Origin: CAZNNH01 sp964574335
Lineage (GTDB): Bacteria > Acidobacteriota > Vicinamibacteria > Fen-336
Direction: 5' to 3'
Assembly: GCA_964574335.1 (NCBI GenBank)
Contig: CAZNNH010000080.1
Span: 1-26,010 of the forward strand
DNA length: 26,010 bases
The notes under the pieces were generated by a model. The model did no database searches. It was given only the letters and a program-made list of their open reading frames with translations, and was not told the DNA's origin. The stretch's first letter is position 1. Every line of letters starts with the position of its first letter. The translations under genes and the position numbers were made by a program. Shown here piece by piece: positions 1 through 6,334 of this stretch.

Positions 1-686
1 ACGAGCTGCTGCACGAGCACCCCGAAGAGCCACCGGCTGGTGGTGGCGACCACCCAGGACGAGCGCGCCAGTAAGACCTCGGGCCGCACCCGAGCCCCTC
101 GCATCAGGGAGTTCAGGGCGCCGGCAAGGTGTGCTCGCCGGACGTGGTCGCTAGGTTGCTCTGCTCGCTTGTGGGGGACCTCTCTCCCGTCGAAGTCGAG
201 CAGGCGTCCGGCTGATGCCGATGGCGCGAGCATGTCACGCGCGTAGGCATCGAGCGCCCAATCGAGACCCCGTTCGACAGTCGGACGATCCCATGGTGTG
301 CCCTCGGCGAGCTGCCGGCCGAGGGTGATCAGCGCACCGAAGCGGTCGGCCCACGTTCGCCAGTCCTCACACCGTTCGGTCCAGCCTCCGGCGTTTTGGC
401 AGGGCGTGCAGCCCTCGGGGCACAGGTCGAGGGGACGCCGGTGTTCACAGAGGCCGAGAGCACCCCACTGCCTTGCGAACGCCAGAACCTGTTTGTCGCT
501 GCGGGACCGCAGCGCCACGAAACGAGTCAGGAGGTGGGGGCTTGGCACTGGACCCCTCGACGTCGAGGGGTCGAAGAGGAGGTTGCCCCCCGCCAGGGTC
601 ACCGGCCCCACGTCCAGAGGAAGAGTCGTGATGGTACGCGATCGCGACTCGGCGTAATCGGCGGGCTCGGCGAGTAGCTGCGTCAT
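1..686 (-). CDS. Cys/His-motif hypothetical protein, partial (runs off left edge)
   Basis: An uninterrupted minus-strand reading frame starts at an ATG at 686 and remains open to the window edge (about 228 residues visible). I do not recognise the family. It contains a compact candidate metal-binding cluster with C80, H82, C89, C93 and C96 (C-x-H-x6-C-x3-C-x2-C), followed by a Trp-rich stretch (W102, W109, W112) and a helical region. The start has no Shine-Dalgarno sequence, but an extended -10-like TGC-TATGAT lies just upstream (TATGAT at 693-698), so the mRNA may be leaderless. It diverges from the replication cassette. A 22-bp perfect palindrome lies inside the gene at 551-572. The function is unknown; a small zinc site is inferred from residue spacing only. 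Confidence 0.75.
   Translation of the reverse strand, partial: MTQLLAEPADYAESRSRTITTLPLDVGPVTLAGGNLLFDPSTSRGPVPSPHLLTRFVALRSRSDKQVLAFARQWGALGLCEHRRPLDLCPEGCTPCQNAGGWTERCEDWRTWADRFGALITLGRQLAEGTPWDRPTVERGLDWALDAYARDMLAPSASAGRLLDFDGREVPHKRAEQPSDHVRRAHLAGALNSLMRGARVRPEVLLARSSWVVATTSRWLFGVLVQQL
551..572. repeat. 22-bp perfect palindrome
   Basis: Two 11-base arms, GACCCCTCGAC and its exact reverse complement, abut with no spacer. It lies inside the coding sequence of the unknown Cys/His protein. A perfect 11-bp inverted repeat is not expected by chance in a window of this size. Possible roles are a dimeric-protein binding site or a hairpin. Confidence 0.85.
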
Positions 687-692
687 GCGTGC

Positions 693-698
693 ATCATA
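693..698 (-). promoter_or_regulatory. Candidate extended -10 for the leftward unknown gene
   Basis: Read on the minus strand this is TATGAT preceded by TGC, an extended -10 form. It lies six bases before the ATG at 686. No convincing -35 is visible. Transcription would start at or next to the start codon, which has no Shine-Dalgarno sequence. Confidence 0.5.
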
Positions 699-743
699 GC
701 ATAGGCCATCGACGAAACGGACGGGGCGGACGACATTGACGGC

Positions 744-971
744 ATGTGCACGAAGCGACGTCCGGACCGCAAGCCAAGGCCTCAATCCTCTGGGGCCACG
801 CTCCTGACCTTCAGCCAGGCCGCCCTCGTGAGCGGCGTTCCCGCCACGAGCCTGCGCGACCTGGCCAACCGGGGCGCGCTGCCGTTCGTGGTTTTCCCCG
901 GCGGGCGGCGGCAGTGGCTGAGGCGCGGTGATCTGGAGGCCCTGATCGAGAAGTCGGTGGTGACCCGGTGA
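744..971 (+). CDS. Excisionase-like / MerR-type HTH DNA-binding protein
   Basis: A 75-residue protein whose residues ~20-70 have the form of the excisionase-family winged helix (HTH_17 type). The pattern LLTFSQAALVSGV is the recognition segment, followed by RDLANRGALPFVVFPGGRRQWLRRGDLEALI. In integrated elements such proteins direct excision or regulate the replication operon. It is the first gene of a rightward cassette, and its stop overlaps the GTG start of the next gene by four bases, implying translational coupling. The basic N-terminal 20 residues may not all be translated, since an internal start is possible. The HTH assignment is secure as a fold class; the excisionase role is inferred from context with the adjacent integrase remnant. 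Confidence 0.75.
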   Translation: MCTKRRPDRKPRPQSSGATLLTFSQAALVSGVPATSLRDLANRGALPFVVFPGGRRQWLRRGDLEALIEKSVVTR

Positions 972-1180
972 CCGCCGAGCTGGCCATCCTCCGCCTGGCC
1001 CGCCGCCTCTCGCTTCTGCGCCCTCGCCGACCGGGTCGACCCTGGCCGGGGTGGGGGCACCAGCAGATCTGCCGCCGCATCCTGCTGCTCGAAGAGCAGG
1101 CCGTAGACCGGCCTTGGACGGCCCGCGCGTCGGCCCGGCTCGACCGCGCCGTGGTGGACGTCGAGGAGTCGCGGCCGTGA
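968..1180 (+). CDS. Small basic hypothetical protein in replication cassette
   Basis: A 70-residue Arg-rich protein starting at GTG 968. Its start overlaps the preceding stop (GTGA at 968-971) and its stop overlaps the next gene's GTG start (GTGA at 1177-1180). These double four-base overlaps are the main evidence that it is translated. No domain is recognised; the sequence is helical with a central WPGWGHQQICRRILLLEEQAV segment. Its position between the HTH protein and the replication initiator suggests an accessory role in replication or regulation, but nothing in the sequence shows this directly. Confidence 0.5.
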   Translation: MTAELAILRLARRLSLLRPRRPGRPWPGWGHQQICRRILLLEEQAVDRPWTARASARLDRAVVDVEESRP

Positions 1181-2079
1181 GCAGCTACTTCCAGGTCGAC
1201 CGCGGCCTATTCACGTCGTCGGTCTGGCTCACAGGCACCCCGGAGGAGCGGGTCCTATGGCTGTGGCTGCTCGGGAACCGAGACGATGCTGGCGTCGTGC
1301 CGTTCCGGGAGCTGGCCATCGCCGATGGGGCGAAGCTCCCGCGAGCTGTCGTTGATGCCGCTCTGGCAAAGTTCGCTTCCCCCGACCCGGACAGCAGGAC
1401 CGCGGACAACGAAGGCCGCCGCATCGGCCGCACCCTCGACGGATTCTTCCGGATCCTGAACCACGAGCGCTACTACTCCAAGGACTACAGCACCCCCCGT
1501 TGGCGTCGATGGAAGGACCGCCAACACGCCAACGCGTTGGCCAACGCTCAAACGCCGTTGGCAACGAAGGACAAGGACAAGGACAACGGAACGGATACCC
1601 CCCCTACCCCCCTGGGGGGGGAGGGCACGACCGACCATCGCCGCGACAGAAAGACCTCACGACGTCGAGGTCAACTCCACCCAGATGCTCAGGCGGTCGC
1701 CGATCGATTCGTCGCCGCGTTCAACGGCACTTTCGGCCGTCGAGTCTCGGCGCTGCCGCCGCTGGTGGACGACGTCTCGGCCCGGCTGACCGCTGGCTAC
1801 CAGCCGGACCAGCTCGTGGCGGTCGCGATCTTGACCGATGCCCAGGGCCTCCGAGACGACCTTCGCCGCGACCTGCAGCCTCGGTGGCTGCTTCGGGTCG
1901 GCGCGCATCCCAGGGCGACCCGCGATGGTGGGACGGCTGGCGGGAAGGACTGGATCGGCGCGGCCCTCGATCGCGCATCGGGCACCCGGCTCTGGCCGCG
2001 CCATGTCGAGGTCGCCCGGGACGTCGGTGTGCTCGACGAGCTGCACCGTCTCGGCTGCCGCATCTCGGAGGACTCATGA
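1177..2079 (+). CDS. Phage replisome-organizer / replication initiator-like protein
   Basis: A 300-residue protein starting at GTG 1177, chosen because it overlaps the preceding stop and gives the expected phage N-terminus; the same frame stays open upstream to 1051 but that part overlaps the previous gene. Residues ~1-105 resemble the winged-helix N-terminal domain of phage replication proteins: a WLWLLGNRDDAGVV-type segment, then the typical SPDPDSR...EGRRI...DGFFRILNHERY run. A linker at ~110-150 is repetitive (ANALANA, KDKDKDN, TPPTPLGG). A helical C-terminal domain follows and probably contacts the helicase. It sits directly before the primase-helicase, overlapping it by ATGA. The DNA encoding the linker carries inverted GCCAACG repeats, as expected for an origin lying inside an initiator gene. 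The initiator role is inferred from family resemblance and position. Confidence 0.75.
   Translation: MSSYFQVDRGLFTSSVWLTGTPEERVLWLWLLGNRDDAGVVPFRELAIADGAKLPRAVVDAALAKFASPDPDSRTADNEGRRIGRTLDGFFRILNHERYYSKDYSTPRWRRWKDRQHANALANAQTPLATKDKDKDNGTDTPPTPLGGEGTTDHRRDRKTSRRRGQLHPDAQAVADRFVAAFNGTFGRRVSALPPLVDDVSARLTAGYQPDQLVAVAILTDAQGLRDDLRRDLQPRWLLRVGAHPRATRDGGTAGGKDWIGAALDRASGTRLWPRHVEVARDVGVLDELHRLGCRISEDS
1520..1566. repeat. Clustered inverted GCCAACG repeats: candidate in-gene origin
   Basis: GCCAAC(G/A) begins at 1520, 1528 and 1540. Its reverse complement CGTTGGC lies at 1535-1541 and 1556-1562, and the copies at 1528-1541 form a 14-bp perfect palindrome. A GGACAA-repeat purine-rich stretch (about 1569-1590) and C and G homopolymer runs (1598-1621) follow. 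Initiator-binding iterons are often found inside phage initiator genes, as in lambda O. The role here is inferred. Confidence 0.45.
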
Positions 2080-3728
2080 GGGCCGAGGACATCGCCGTCG
2101 AGCTGGCCCGGCGCCTGCAGGCCAAGCGGATCGGTCGGGAGTGGCGCGCGGTCTGTCCCTGCCACGCGGACCAGCACCCGAGCCTCGATTTCCACGCCGA
2201 GGCCGACCGCGTTATGTTTACCTGCCGGGCCGGCTGCCCGAGCGCTGACGTCTACGCGGCGATCCGCTCCGCGCACCCGGACCTGTTCGTCGTCGAGAAG
2301 GACGGCACCCGGCAGGAGTGGCTGATCCACGACGAGCGGGGCGAGCTGGTCGCCGTTCACGTTCGCTACCGCAGGCCCGACGGCAGTAAGGGGTACGCCT
2401 GGCGCCAGCCGGACGGCACCAAGGGTCTCGGCGGGCGCCGCGCTGCCGACCTCCCTCTCTACGGTCTCGGCGATCTGCAGCGGGCCGTGGCCGACGCCGA
2501 GGGCGACGATGCGCCAACCGTGGTCGTCTGCGAGGGCGAACGCGCCACCGATGCCGCGCTTGCTCTCGGGCTCGTCGCGGTTGGCACCGTCACCGGCGCG
2601 TCGAGCTGTCCCTCGGACGAGCCCCTCCGAGTGCTCTCCGGCAGCCGGGTCATCCTGTGGCCCGACGCCGACGACCCGGGCCGTCAGCACATGAGTCGGA
2701 TCGCTGGTCGCCTCCAGCATCTCGGTGTCGAGGTCGCTGGGCAGATCGCAGTGCCCGATGCCAGGCCCGGAGACGACGCCGCCGACTTCCCCGGCGACCG
2801 TGACGACGCTCTGCGTCTGGTGCGTCCCCTCGGCGACCCTGACGAGCCGAGGGTCTCAGGGGTCCGACTCGTCTCGGTCGCGGACGCGGTGTCACAGGCG
2901 CTCGCCGACCTAGAGCGCTTCTCCAGCGGCGACACGTCGCGACTCGTCCCCTCGGGCATCAAGTCGCTCGACCACGCCCTGCACGGTGGCTTCCGTCGTG
3001 GGACGGTGGCCCTCGTCGGCGCCCCGACCGGCACCGGGAAGACCACGCTCGCCGCGATCATCGCCGCTGCAGCCGGCGACGCGGGCGGCTGCCTCTTCGT
3101 CTCGCCGGAGATGTCCGCCTCCGAGCTGGTCGAGCGGGACCTGGTGCGCGTCTCCGGCGTCGGCCGCGCACGCCGGGCACCGTGGCGACTACCTGAGCAC
3201 CGTGCTGCTGCGGTCGCCGCTCACGCCACGGCTGCCGATTCGCTGCGCCAGTGCCGCAACGTCCTCCTGCTCGACGAACCAGGCGCCGGGATGGAGGCCG
3301 TCACCCTCGCCGCTGCCGAGGCCCGGCGCCGCCTCCCGAGACTCAGCGCCCTGGTCCTCGACTACGCCCAGGTGCTCGGCGCCACCGACCCCCGCACGCC
3401 CCGCTACGTCCAGGTGGGCGGAGTCGGGTCCAGCGCCGTCGAGCTTGCACGCCGGCTCGACGTGTCCGTGATCCTCACGACCCAGGTCAACACCGTCAAG
3501 GGCGACGACGGCGCCGGCTACGCCGTCCGCGAGTCCCAGATGCTGGAGCACGTGGCATCGCTGGTGATGTTCATGACCGTAGCCTGGGACGAGGACCCTC
3601 GCTCCGGACGCCGAGAGGTCAGGTCGTGCCGGCTGCGTGCGACGAAGCACCGGCACGGACCGCTGTTCACCCTCAACCTCGCCTACGAGCCGGAGCTGTT
3701 CCGCATCGGTGACCTAGAGGCTTCATGA
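2076..3728 (+). CDS. Phage-type primase-helicase (zinc finger, Toprim, RecA/DnaB-like ATPase)
   Basis: A 550-residue fusion enzyme that would prime and unwind DNA at the element's fork, comparable in layout to T7 gp4-type proteins. A CHC2-like zinc finger uses C27, H30, C50 and C54. A Toprim fold follows with acidic E153 in VVVCEGERATDAA and the DxD pair D197/D199 in LWPDADDPG. The C-terminal RecA/DnaB-like domain has Walker A GAPTGTGKTT (K322), Walker B ALVLDYAQV (D429), and an ILTTQVN motif. ATG 2076 overlaps the previous gene's stop, supporting coupling. All key motifs are present and the frame is intact, in contrast to the broken integrase. An alternative description is a DnaB-family helicase with a fused primase remnant. 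Confidence 0.9.
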   Translation: MRAEDIAVELARRLQAKRIGREWRAVCPCHADQHPSLDFHAEADRVMFTCRAGCPSADVYAAIRSAHPDLFVVEKDGTRQEWLIHDERGELVAVHVRYRRPDGSKGYAWRQPDGTKGLGGRRAADLPLYGLGDLQRAVADAEGDDAPTVVVCEGERATDAALALGLVAVGTVTGASSCPSDEPLRVLSGSRVILWPDADDPGRQHMSRIAGRLQHLGVEVAGQIAVPDARPGDDAADFPGDRDDALRLVRPLGDPDEPRVSGVRLVSVADAVSQALADLERFSSGDTSRLVPSGIKSLDHALHGGFRRGTVALVGAPTGTGKTTLAAIIAAAAGDAGGCLFVSPEMSASELVERDLVRVSGVGRARRAPWRLPEHRAAAVAAHATAADSLRQCRNVLLLDEPGAGMEAVTLAAAEARRRLPRLSALVLDYAQVLGATDPRTPRYVQVGGVGSSAVELARRLDVSVILTTQVNTVKGDDGAGYAVRESQMLEHVASLVMFMTVAWDEDPRSGRREVRSCRLRATKHRHGPLFTLNLAYEPELFRIGDLEAS

Positions 3729-3737
3729 GGAGGGATC

Positions 3738-3950
3738 GTGGGCGACAGCCCCCCGTCCGCGACCGTTTCAGACCGCACGTCTGGGGGCCGAGAGCGAGAC
3801 GAACGAGTGAGAGCGCCTGGCGCGGGCCTCGCCAGTGGAACGGAGAAGCAGAACGTGGTGGCATGCCGGCCCGCGTGTTCCGCAGAAGCCTTATCGAGGT
3901 CTTCCTGCCGGCACGGGATGGAACGAGCGATGACTCCAGACGTCGGCTAG
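3738..3950 (+). CDS. Small hypothetical protein after the primase-helicase
   Basis: A 70-residue ORF starting at GTG 3738, with a strong Shine-Dalgarno AGGAGG at 3728-3733 immediately after the primase-helicase stop. That ribosome site is the main support. The product is Ser/Arg-rich with several cysteines (CRPACSAEALSRSSCRHG) and resembles no family I recognise. Its stop shares the palindromic CTAG at 3947-3950 with the stop of the convergent small exported-protein gene. It could be a genuine last gene of the replication operon or a spurious frame. Confidence 0.4.
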   Translation: MGDSPPSATVSDRTSGGRERDERVRAPGAGLASGTEKQNVVACRPACSAEALSRSSCRHGMERAMTPDVG

Positions 3951-4189
3951 CGATTCCCGGTCTGCAGTTGCACGTTTCTGAGGGGCGTGCAAACGAAAGA
4001 GTTACTCGGGCCTGGAGCACAGACGACCGCCTCGCCGCTTGCCACATCCAGCCGGACGAAGCCGGCGCCGGATGCCGCGACCGCGTACCCGCTCCCTGGA
4101 GCAGCGTTCACGGTCGGAACGACGTTCACGCTGATCCACACGAGACACACCGCAATGACCGTAAGAACCACCTTCGTGTACCGATCCAT
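3947..4189 (-). CDS. Small exported or membrane-anchored protein
   Basis: An 80-residue protein with one N-terminal hydrophobic helix (MDRYTKVVLTVIAVCLVWIS...) ending in VNAA, consistent with a signal peptide or anchor. The ~50-residue exported remainder has two cysteines in a VVCAPGPSNSFVC pattern that could form a disulfide. Similar short MxRYTK-hydrophobic proteins of unknown function occur in many bacteria. The start has a good Shine-Dalgarno (GGGAGG, plus-strand 4194-4199), paired with an upstream complementary CCTCCC. It points leftward, opposite to the replication cassette, so it is probably independently expressed cargo. Function unknown. Confidence 0.65.
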   Translation of the reverse strand: MDRYTKVVLTVIAVCLVWISVNVVPTVNAAPGSGYAVAASGAGFVRLDVASGEAVVCAPGPSNSFVCTPLRNVQLQTGNR

Positions 4190-4193
4190 GGAT

Positions 4194-4213
4194 CCTCCCG
4201 TTCAGGTGGGAGG
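4194..4213 (-). promoter_or_regulatory. Hairpin pairing the Shine-Dalgarno of the small exported protein
   Basis: On the minus strand CCTCCC (4213-4208) precedes GGGAGG (4199-4194) by eight bases. GGGAGG is the ribosome-binding site of the gene starting at 4189, so the stem would hide it and could limit translation. Only the complementarity is seen; regulation is inferred. Confidence 0.4.
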
Positions 4214-4219
4214 AGTATA

Positions 4220-4609
4220 GGCCACCCCCGCGACCCCGAACGCAGTCGGCCTCGGGTCCCGTTCGCGGCGGCTGTCCTGGAAGCCGCGCGGGATCTTCCA
4301 TCCTACGCGCGAGCGTTTCCTCCGCTATCGACGCGGTTGAGCGGGCTTGCTGTCCCTGCGTTGTCCCTACGGCGGGCCTATGAAGGGGTGCCGTTTGCGT
4401 AGGCTGAATGGATGGGGATTCCCCGCTGTCCCCGGAACCATCGGGGGCGAAGTGGCCGTCAATACCGGGACCCTGTGACGGCCCCGCTCGCCCGACTCGG
4501 GGAGCTACCCGCTGACGGTCGCATCGAGCTCCGCGAGGCCGCCCGCTTGGCTGTCGACTTCAGGCCGTTGGCGCCTGCGCCGCTTCGCAGCCAATCGCCC
4601 CGGGGCGCC
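4220..4609. other. Non-coding gap in the element
   Basis: About 390 bases between the small exported-protein gene and the end of the HEAT-repeat gene. I see no convincing gene, RNA or terminator. A 69-codon frame at 4412-4621 has no ribosome site and no recognisable product. Decayed sequence is plausible here given the nearby integrase remnant. Confidence 0.4.
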
Positions 4610-5350
4610 TCAGTCGCCTGAAGGCGCAGCGCATGCTGCCTGTTCTGCGGCCCGCTGCTCAAGCTCCTCCACCGACACCTCCTCGCAGACGTCCTCGGCT
4701 GGCCACTTGCGGGTTCGTTTGATCAAAGACACGGCCGCGCTGAGGAGGTGATCGAAGTGGGCGACGCCGGAGCCGCGGGCGGCAAGAAGTGCCGGGACGG
4801 CGGGCAAGGCATGACCACCGATGGAACCGAGGCCGTCGACCGCGGCGCTCCTGACGCGCTGATCCGGATCCCGCAACGCACCTGTGAGCTTCGAAAGCGT
4901 GAAGCCTGCGTAGTCCGGACAAACGGCAGTCCACCAGGCCAAGTCCCGGACCGCCTCGGCACGCTGCTTCGCCGAGCCCAACCCGATCCCCGCCGCGTTT
5001 TGCGCCGCGAGGTCGGCGGTGTTGGCCGGGTAGCCATAGGCGTGCGGGCTGTTCCAGTCGCGGACCAGAAGGCGGACCGGGGCATCCTCGTACCGGCGAA
5101 AGCTCCCCGGACTGTTGATCGGATCGGGGGGTACCACCACTAGCCAGGGGAACATGGCAAGCCTGATGAGGTTCAAGGCCATCGGAAGTGCTACGAACAC
5201 CAACATGCTCATGGGCTGGCTGGGGTGTGGCAGGAGGGGTCGGAACGGCGCCGCGGCTCTCGGCTTGTGCAGCGAGAGGAACAGGACCGCGGCCAAGAGC
5301 GAAGTGCCACCCAAGACCGAGAGGAATAGCAGGACCTCGGCCGGCAGCAC
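4610..5350 (-). CDS. Membrane HEAT-repeat protein (element cargo)
   Basis: The frame is open from 5623, but the region upstream of ~5350 is unconvincing and overlaps the integrase remnant. GTG 5350 is proposed because it starts just before the first hydrophobic helix, giving 246 residues; the true start is uncertain and no clear Shine-Dalgarno decides it. The product has two hydrophobic segments (VLLFLSVLGGTSLLAAVLFL and MLVFVALPMALNLIRLAMFPWLVVV), then a soluble part with an AWWTAVCPDYAGFTL segment. At least one clear HEAT repeat follows (LTGALRDPDQRVRSAAVDGLGSIG) with a second degenerate one. HEAT repeats mediate protein contacts. The layout suggests a membrane-anchored scaffold; no enzymatic motif is visible. 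It lies convergent to the integrase remnant side of the element. Confidence 0.55.
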   Translation of the reverse strand: MLPAEVLLFLSVLGGTSLLAAVLFLSLHKPRAAAPFRPLLPHPSQPMSMLVFVALPMALNLIRLAMFPWLVVVPPDPINSPGSFRRYEDAPVRLLVRDWNSPHAYGYPANTADLAAQNAAGIGLGSAKQRAEAVRDLAWWTAVCPDYAGFTLSKLTGALRDPDQRVRSAAVDGLGSIGGHALPAVPALLAARGSGVAHFDHLLSAAVSLIKRTRKWPAEDVCEEVSVEELEQRAAEQAACAAPSGD

Positions 5351-5527
5351 GGGGACCGAGTGGGCTGCAGGGTCTCCCGTTCCTACTTGCCTGTCCAACG
5401 CTGCCGACAACCCGCGAGGCGCACCTTGAGGGCGCCGGCCCGCGGAAGCTCGGTGCGTGATGGTTCCATGTTCTGTGTGCCTTCCGTGGCGCGGATTGTA
5501 CCCCGGGGGGAGCAGTAGGAAGCCGAG

Positions 5528-6085
5528 GTGGGGTTCAACGAGGGGATCCGGAATCTTCACCTTCGCCTCTTGACGGAGTCGGTCCGGTCCAAGCTGCGTG
5601 AGACCCCTGGGCCTCGTGGCCATCGCCTACCTGACCGGCTGGAGGGTGCCGTCCGGCTGTTCCCGTACGGCGACCTGCTGCCGGAGCTGCAGGACGTGAT
5701 CGAGGCTCAGTGGACCGAGACCAAGCGCATCGAGAAGGAGAAGGGCATCGTGGTCCCCTGGGTCTTTCACAGGCGCGGGAAGCCGATCAAGAACTTCCGT
5801 GAGGCGTGGCAGTCGGCGTGCCGGAAGGCCGGGGTGCCGGGCAGGATCCCGCACGACTTCCGGCGGACGGCGTGCCGCAACCTGGTTCGGGCCGGGGTGC
5901 CCGAGACGGTGGCCATGACGCTCACCGGCCACAAGACCCGGTCGGTGTTCGACCGGTACAACGTGACGTCCGAGACGGACCTCCGCGAGGCCGTTGCCAA
6001 ACTCGCGACGGGGACAGAAAAGGGACAATCGGCCCCGAAGGGCCAGGAAGCCCGTCTCCGTCGTCCCGCCCAGGTCTCTGAGGGT
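5528..6085 (+). pseudogene. int: Decayed tyrosine recombinase (integrase) next to tRNA-Leu
   Basis: Counted from 5528, the frame keeps the C-terminal catalytic part: IPHDFRRTACRN (H109, R112), LTGHKTRSVFDRY (H135) and the nucleophilic Y144. The N-terminal SAM-like DNA-binding domain is missing and a TAG lies just upstream at 5516. Another frame at 5616-5654 encodes LVAIAYLTGWRVPS, the segment carrying the first catalytic Arg in this family. It joins the remaining frame at about 5650-5665, where the usual ~25-30 intervening residues are absent. This indicates a deletion plus frameshift. The frame runs on through the tRNA to a TAA at 6317-6319, which is probably not functional coding. The tRNA-proximal position is typical of integrases that target tRNA 3' ends. 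Confidence 0.8.
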
Positions 6086-6174
6086 TGGTGCCGGAGGTGG
6101 GAATCGAACCCACACGAGGCGGAAGCCTCTCGGGATTTTGAGTCCCGCGCGTCTGCCAGTTTCGCCACTCCGGC
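6086..6174 (-). tRNA. tRNA-Leu (CAA)
   Basis: On the minus strand a full cloverleaf can be read. The acceptor GCCGGAG pairs with CTCCGGC over seven base pairs, followed by A and an encoded CCA (6088-6086). The anticodon stem CGGGA/TCCCG encloses loop CTCAAAA with anticodon CAA. A long variable arm (agaggcttccgcctc) identifies a class II tRNA. The T arm is GTGGG-TTCGATT-CCCAC. The 3' end faces the integrated element, so the integration site restored the 3' end of the gene. Confidence 0.96.
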
Positions 6175-6184
6175 GGGCGCCCCT

Positions 6185-6190
6185 AGTGTA
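6185..6190 (-). promoter_or_regulatory. Candidate -10 of tRNA-Leu
   Basis: On the minus strand this reads TACACT, ten bases before the mature tRNA 5' end at 6174, a usual distance for a short 5' leader. No good -35 is visible. Confidence 0.45.
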
Positions 6191-6238
6191 GCTCCAATCC
6201 CGGTCGAGGCCCCGCCGGGCCGCGCCCGGCCGCCTGGT

Positions 6239-6267
6239 TTGCCCCTCCGAAGGGCGTCTGGTACACT
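6239..6267 (+). promoter_or_regulatory. Candidate sigma70 promoter of carD
   Basis: TTGCCC (6239-6244) and TACACT (6262-6267) are separated by 17 bases, each matching four of six consensus positions. Transcription would start near 6274, leaving a ~60-base leader before the GTG of carD. Confidence 0.5.
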
Positions 6268-6334
6268 TCTTGTTACAAGGGTCCCAGTGCCTCGCGCAAT
6301 CCCACCAGGACCGTCCTAAGAAAGAGAGGTCAGC

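Larger units (their letters stand above)
1..6085. mobile_element. Integrated element (right end), phage- or satellite-like, at tRNA-Leu
   Basis: The block from the left edge to the 3' end of tRNA-Leu(CAA) holds an excisionase-like HTH protein, a phage-type replication initiator, a primase-helicase and a tyrosine-recombinase remnant lying directly against the tRNA 3' end. This is the usual layout for elements that integrate into tRNA genes. The housekeeping-type genes begin on the other side of the tRNA. No phage structural genes are visible, so it may be a satellite, an integrative plasmid or only part of a prophage. The left boundary is outside the window, and I found no second copy of the tRNA 3' end in it. 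The integrase is broken, so self-excision is unlikely. Confidence 0.75.

Noticed and set aside
1598..1621. C7-TA-C6-T-G8 tract as a phase-variable switch
   Set aside because: It lies in a tolerant linker and the frame is intact; no evidence of alternative states. It is retained only as part of the candidate origin.
4412..4621. 69-codon plus-strand frame in the element
   Set aside because: No ribosome site, no recognisable family, overlaps the end of the HEAT-repeat gene.
6214..6230. GCCGGGC-cgc-GCCCGGC hairpin upstream of carD as a terminator
   Set aside because: The stem is perfect, but no T-run follows on either strand, and it sits between the tRNA and the carD promoter.
6086..6319. Apparent C-terminal extension of the integrase (CRRWESNPHEAEAS...)
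   Set aside because: This is the antisense of tRNA-Leu translated by chance, a well-known annotation artefact.
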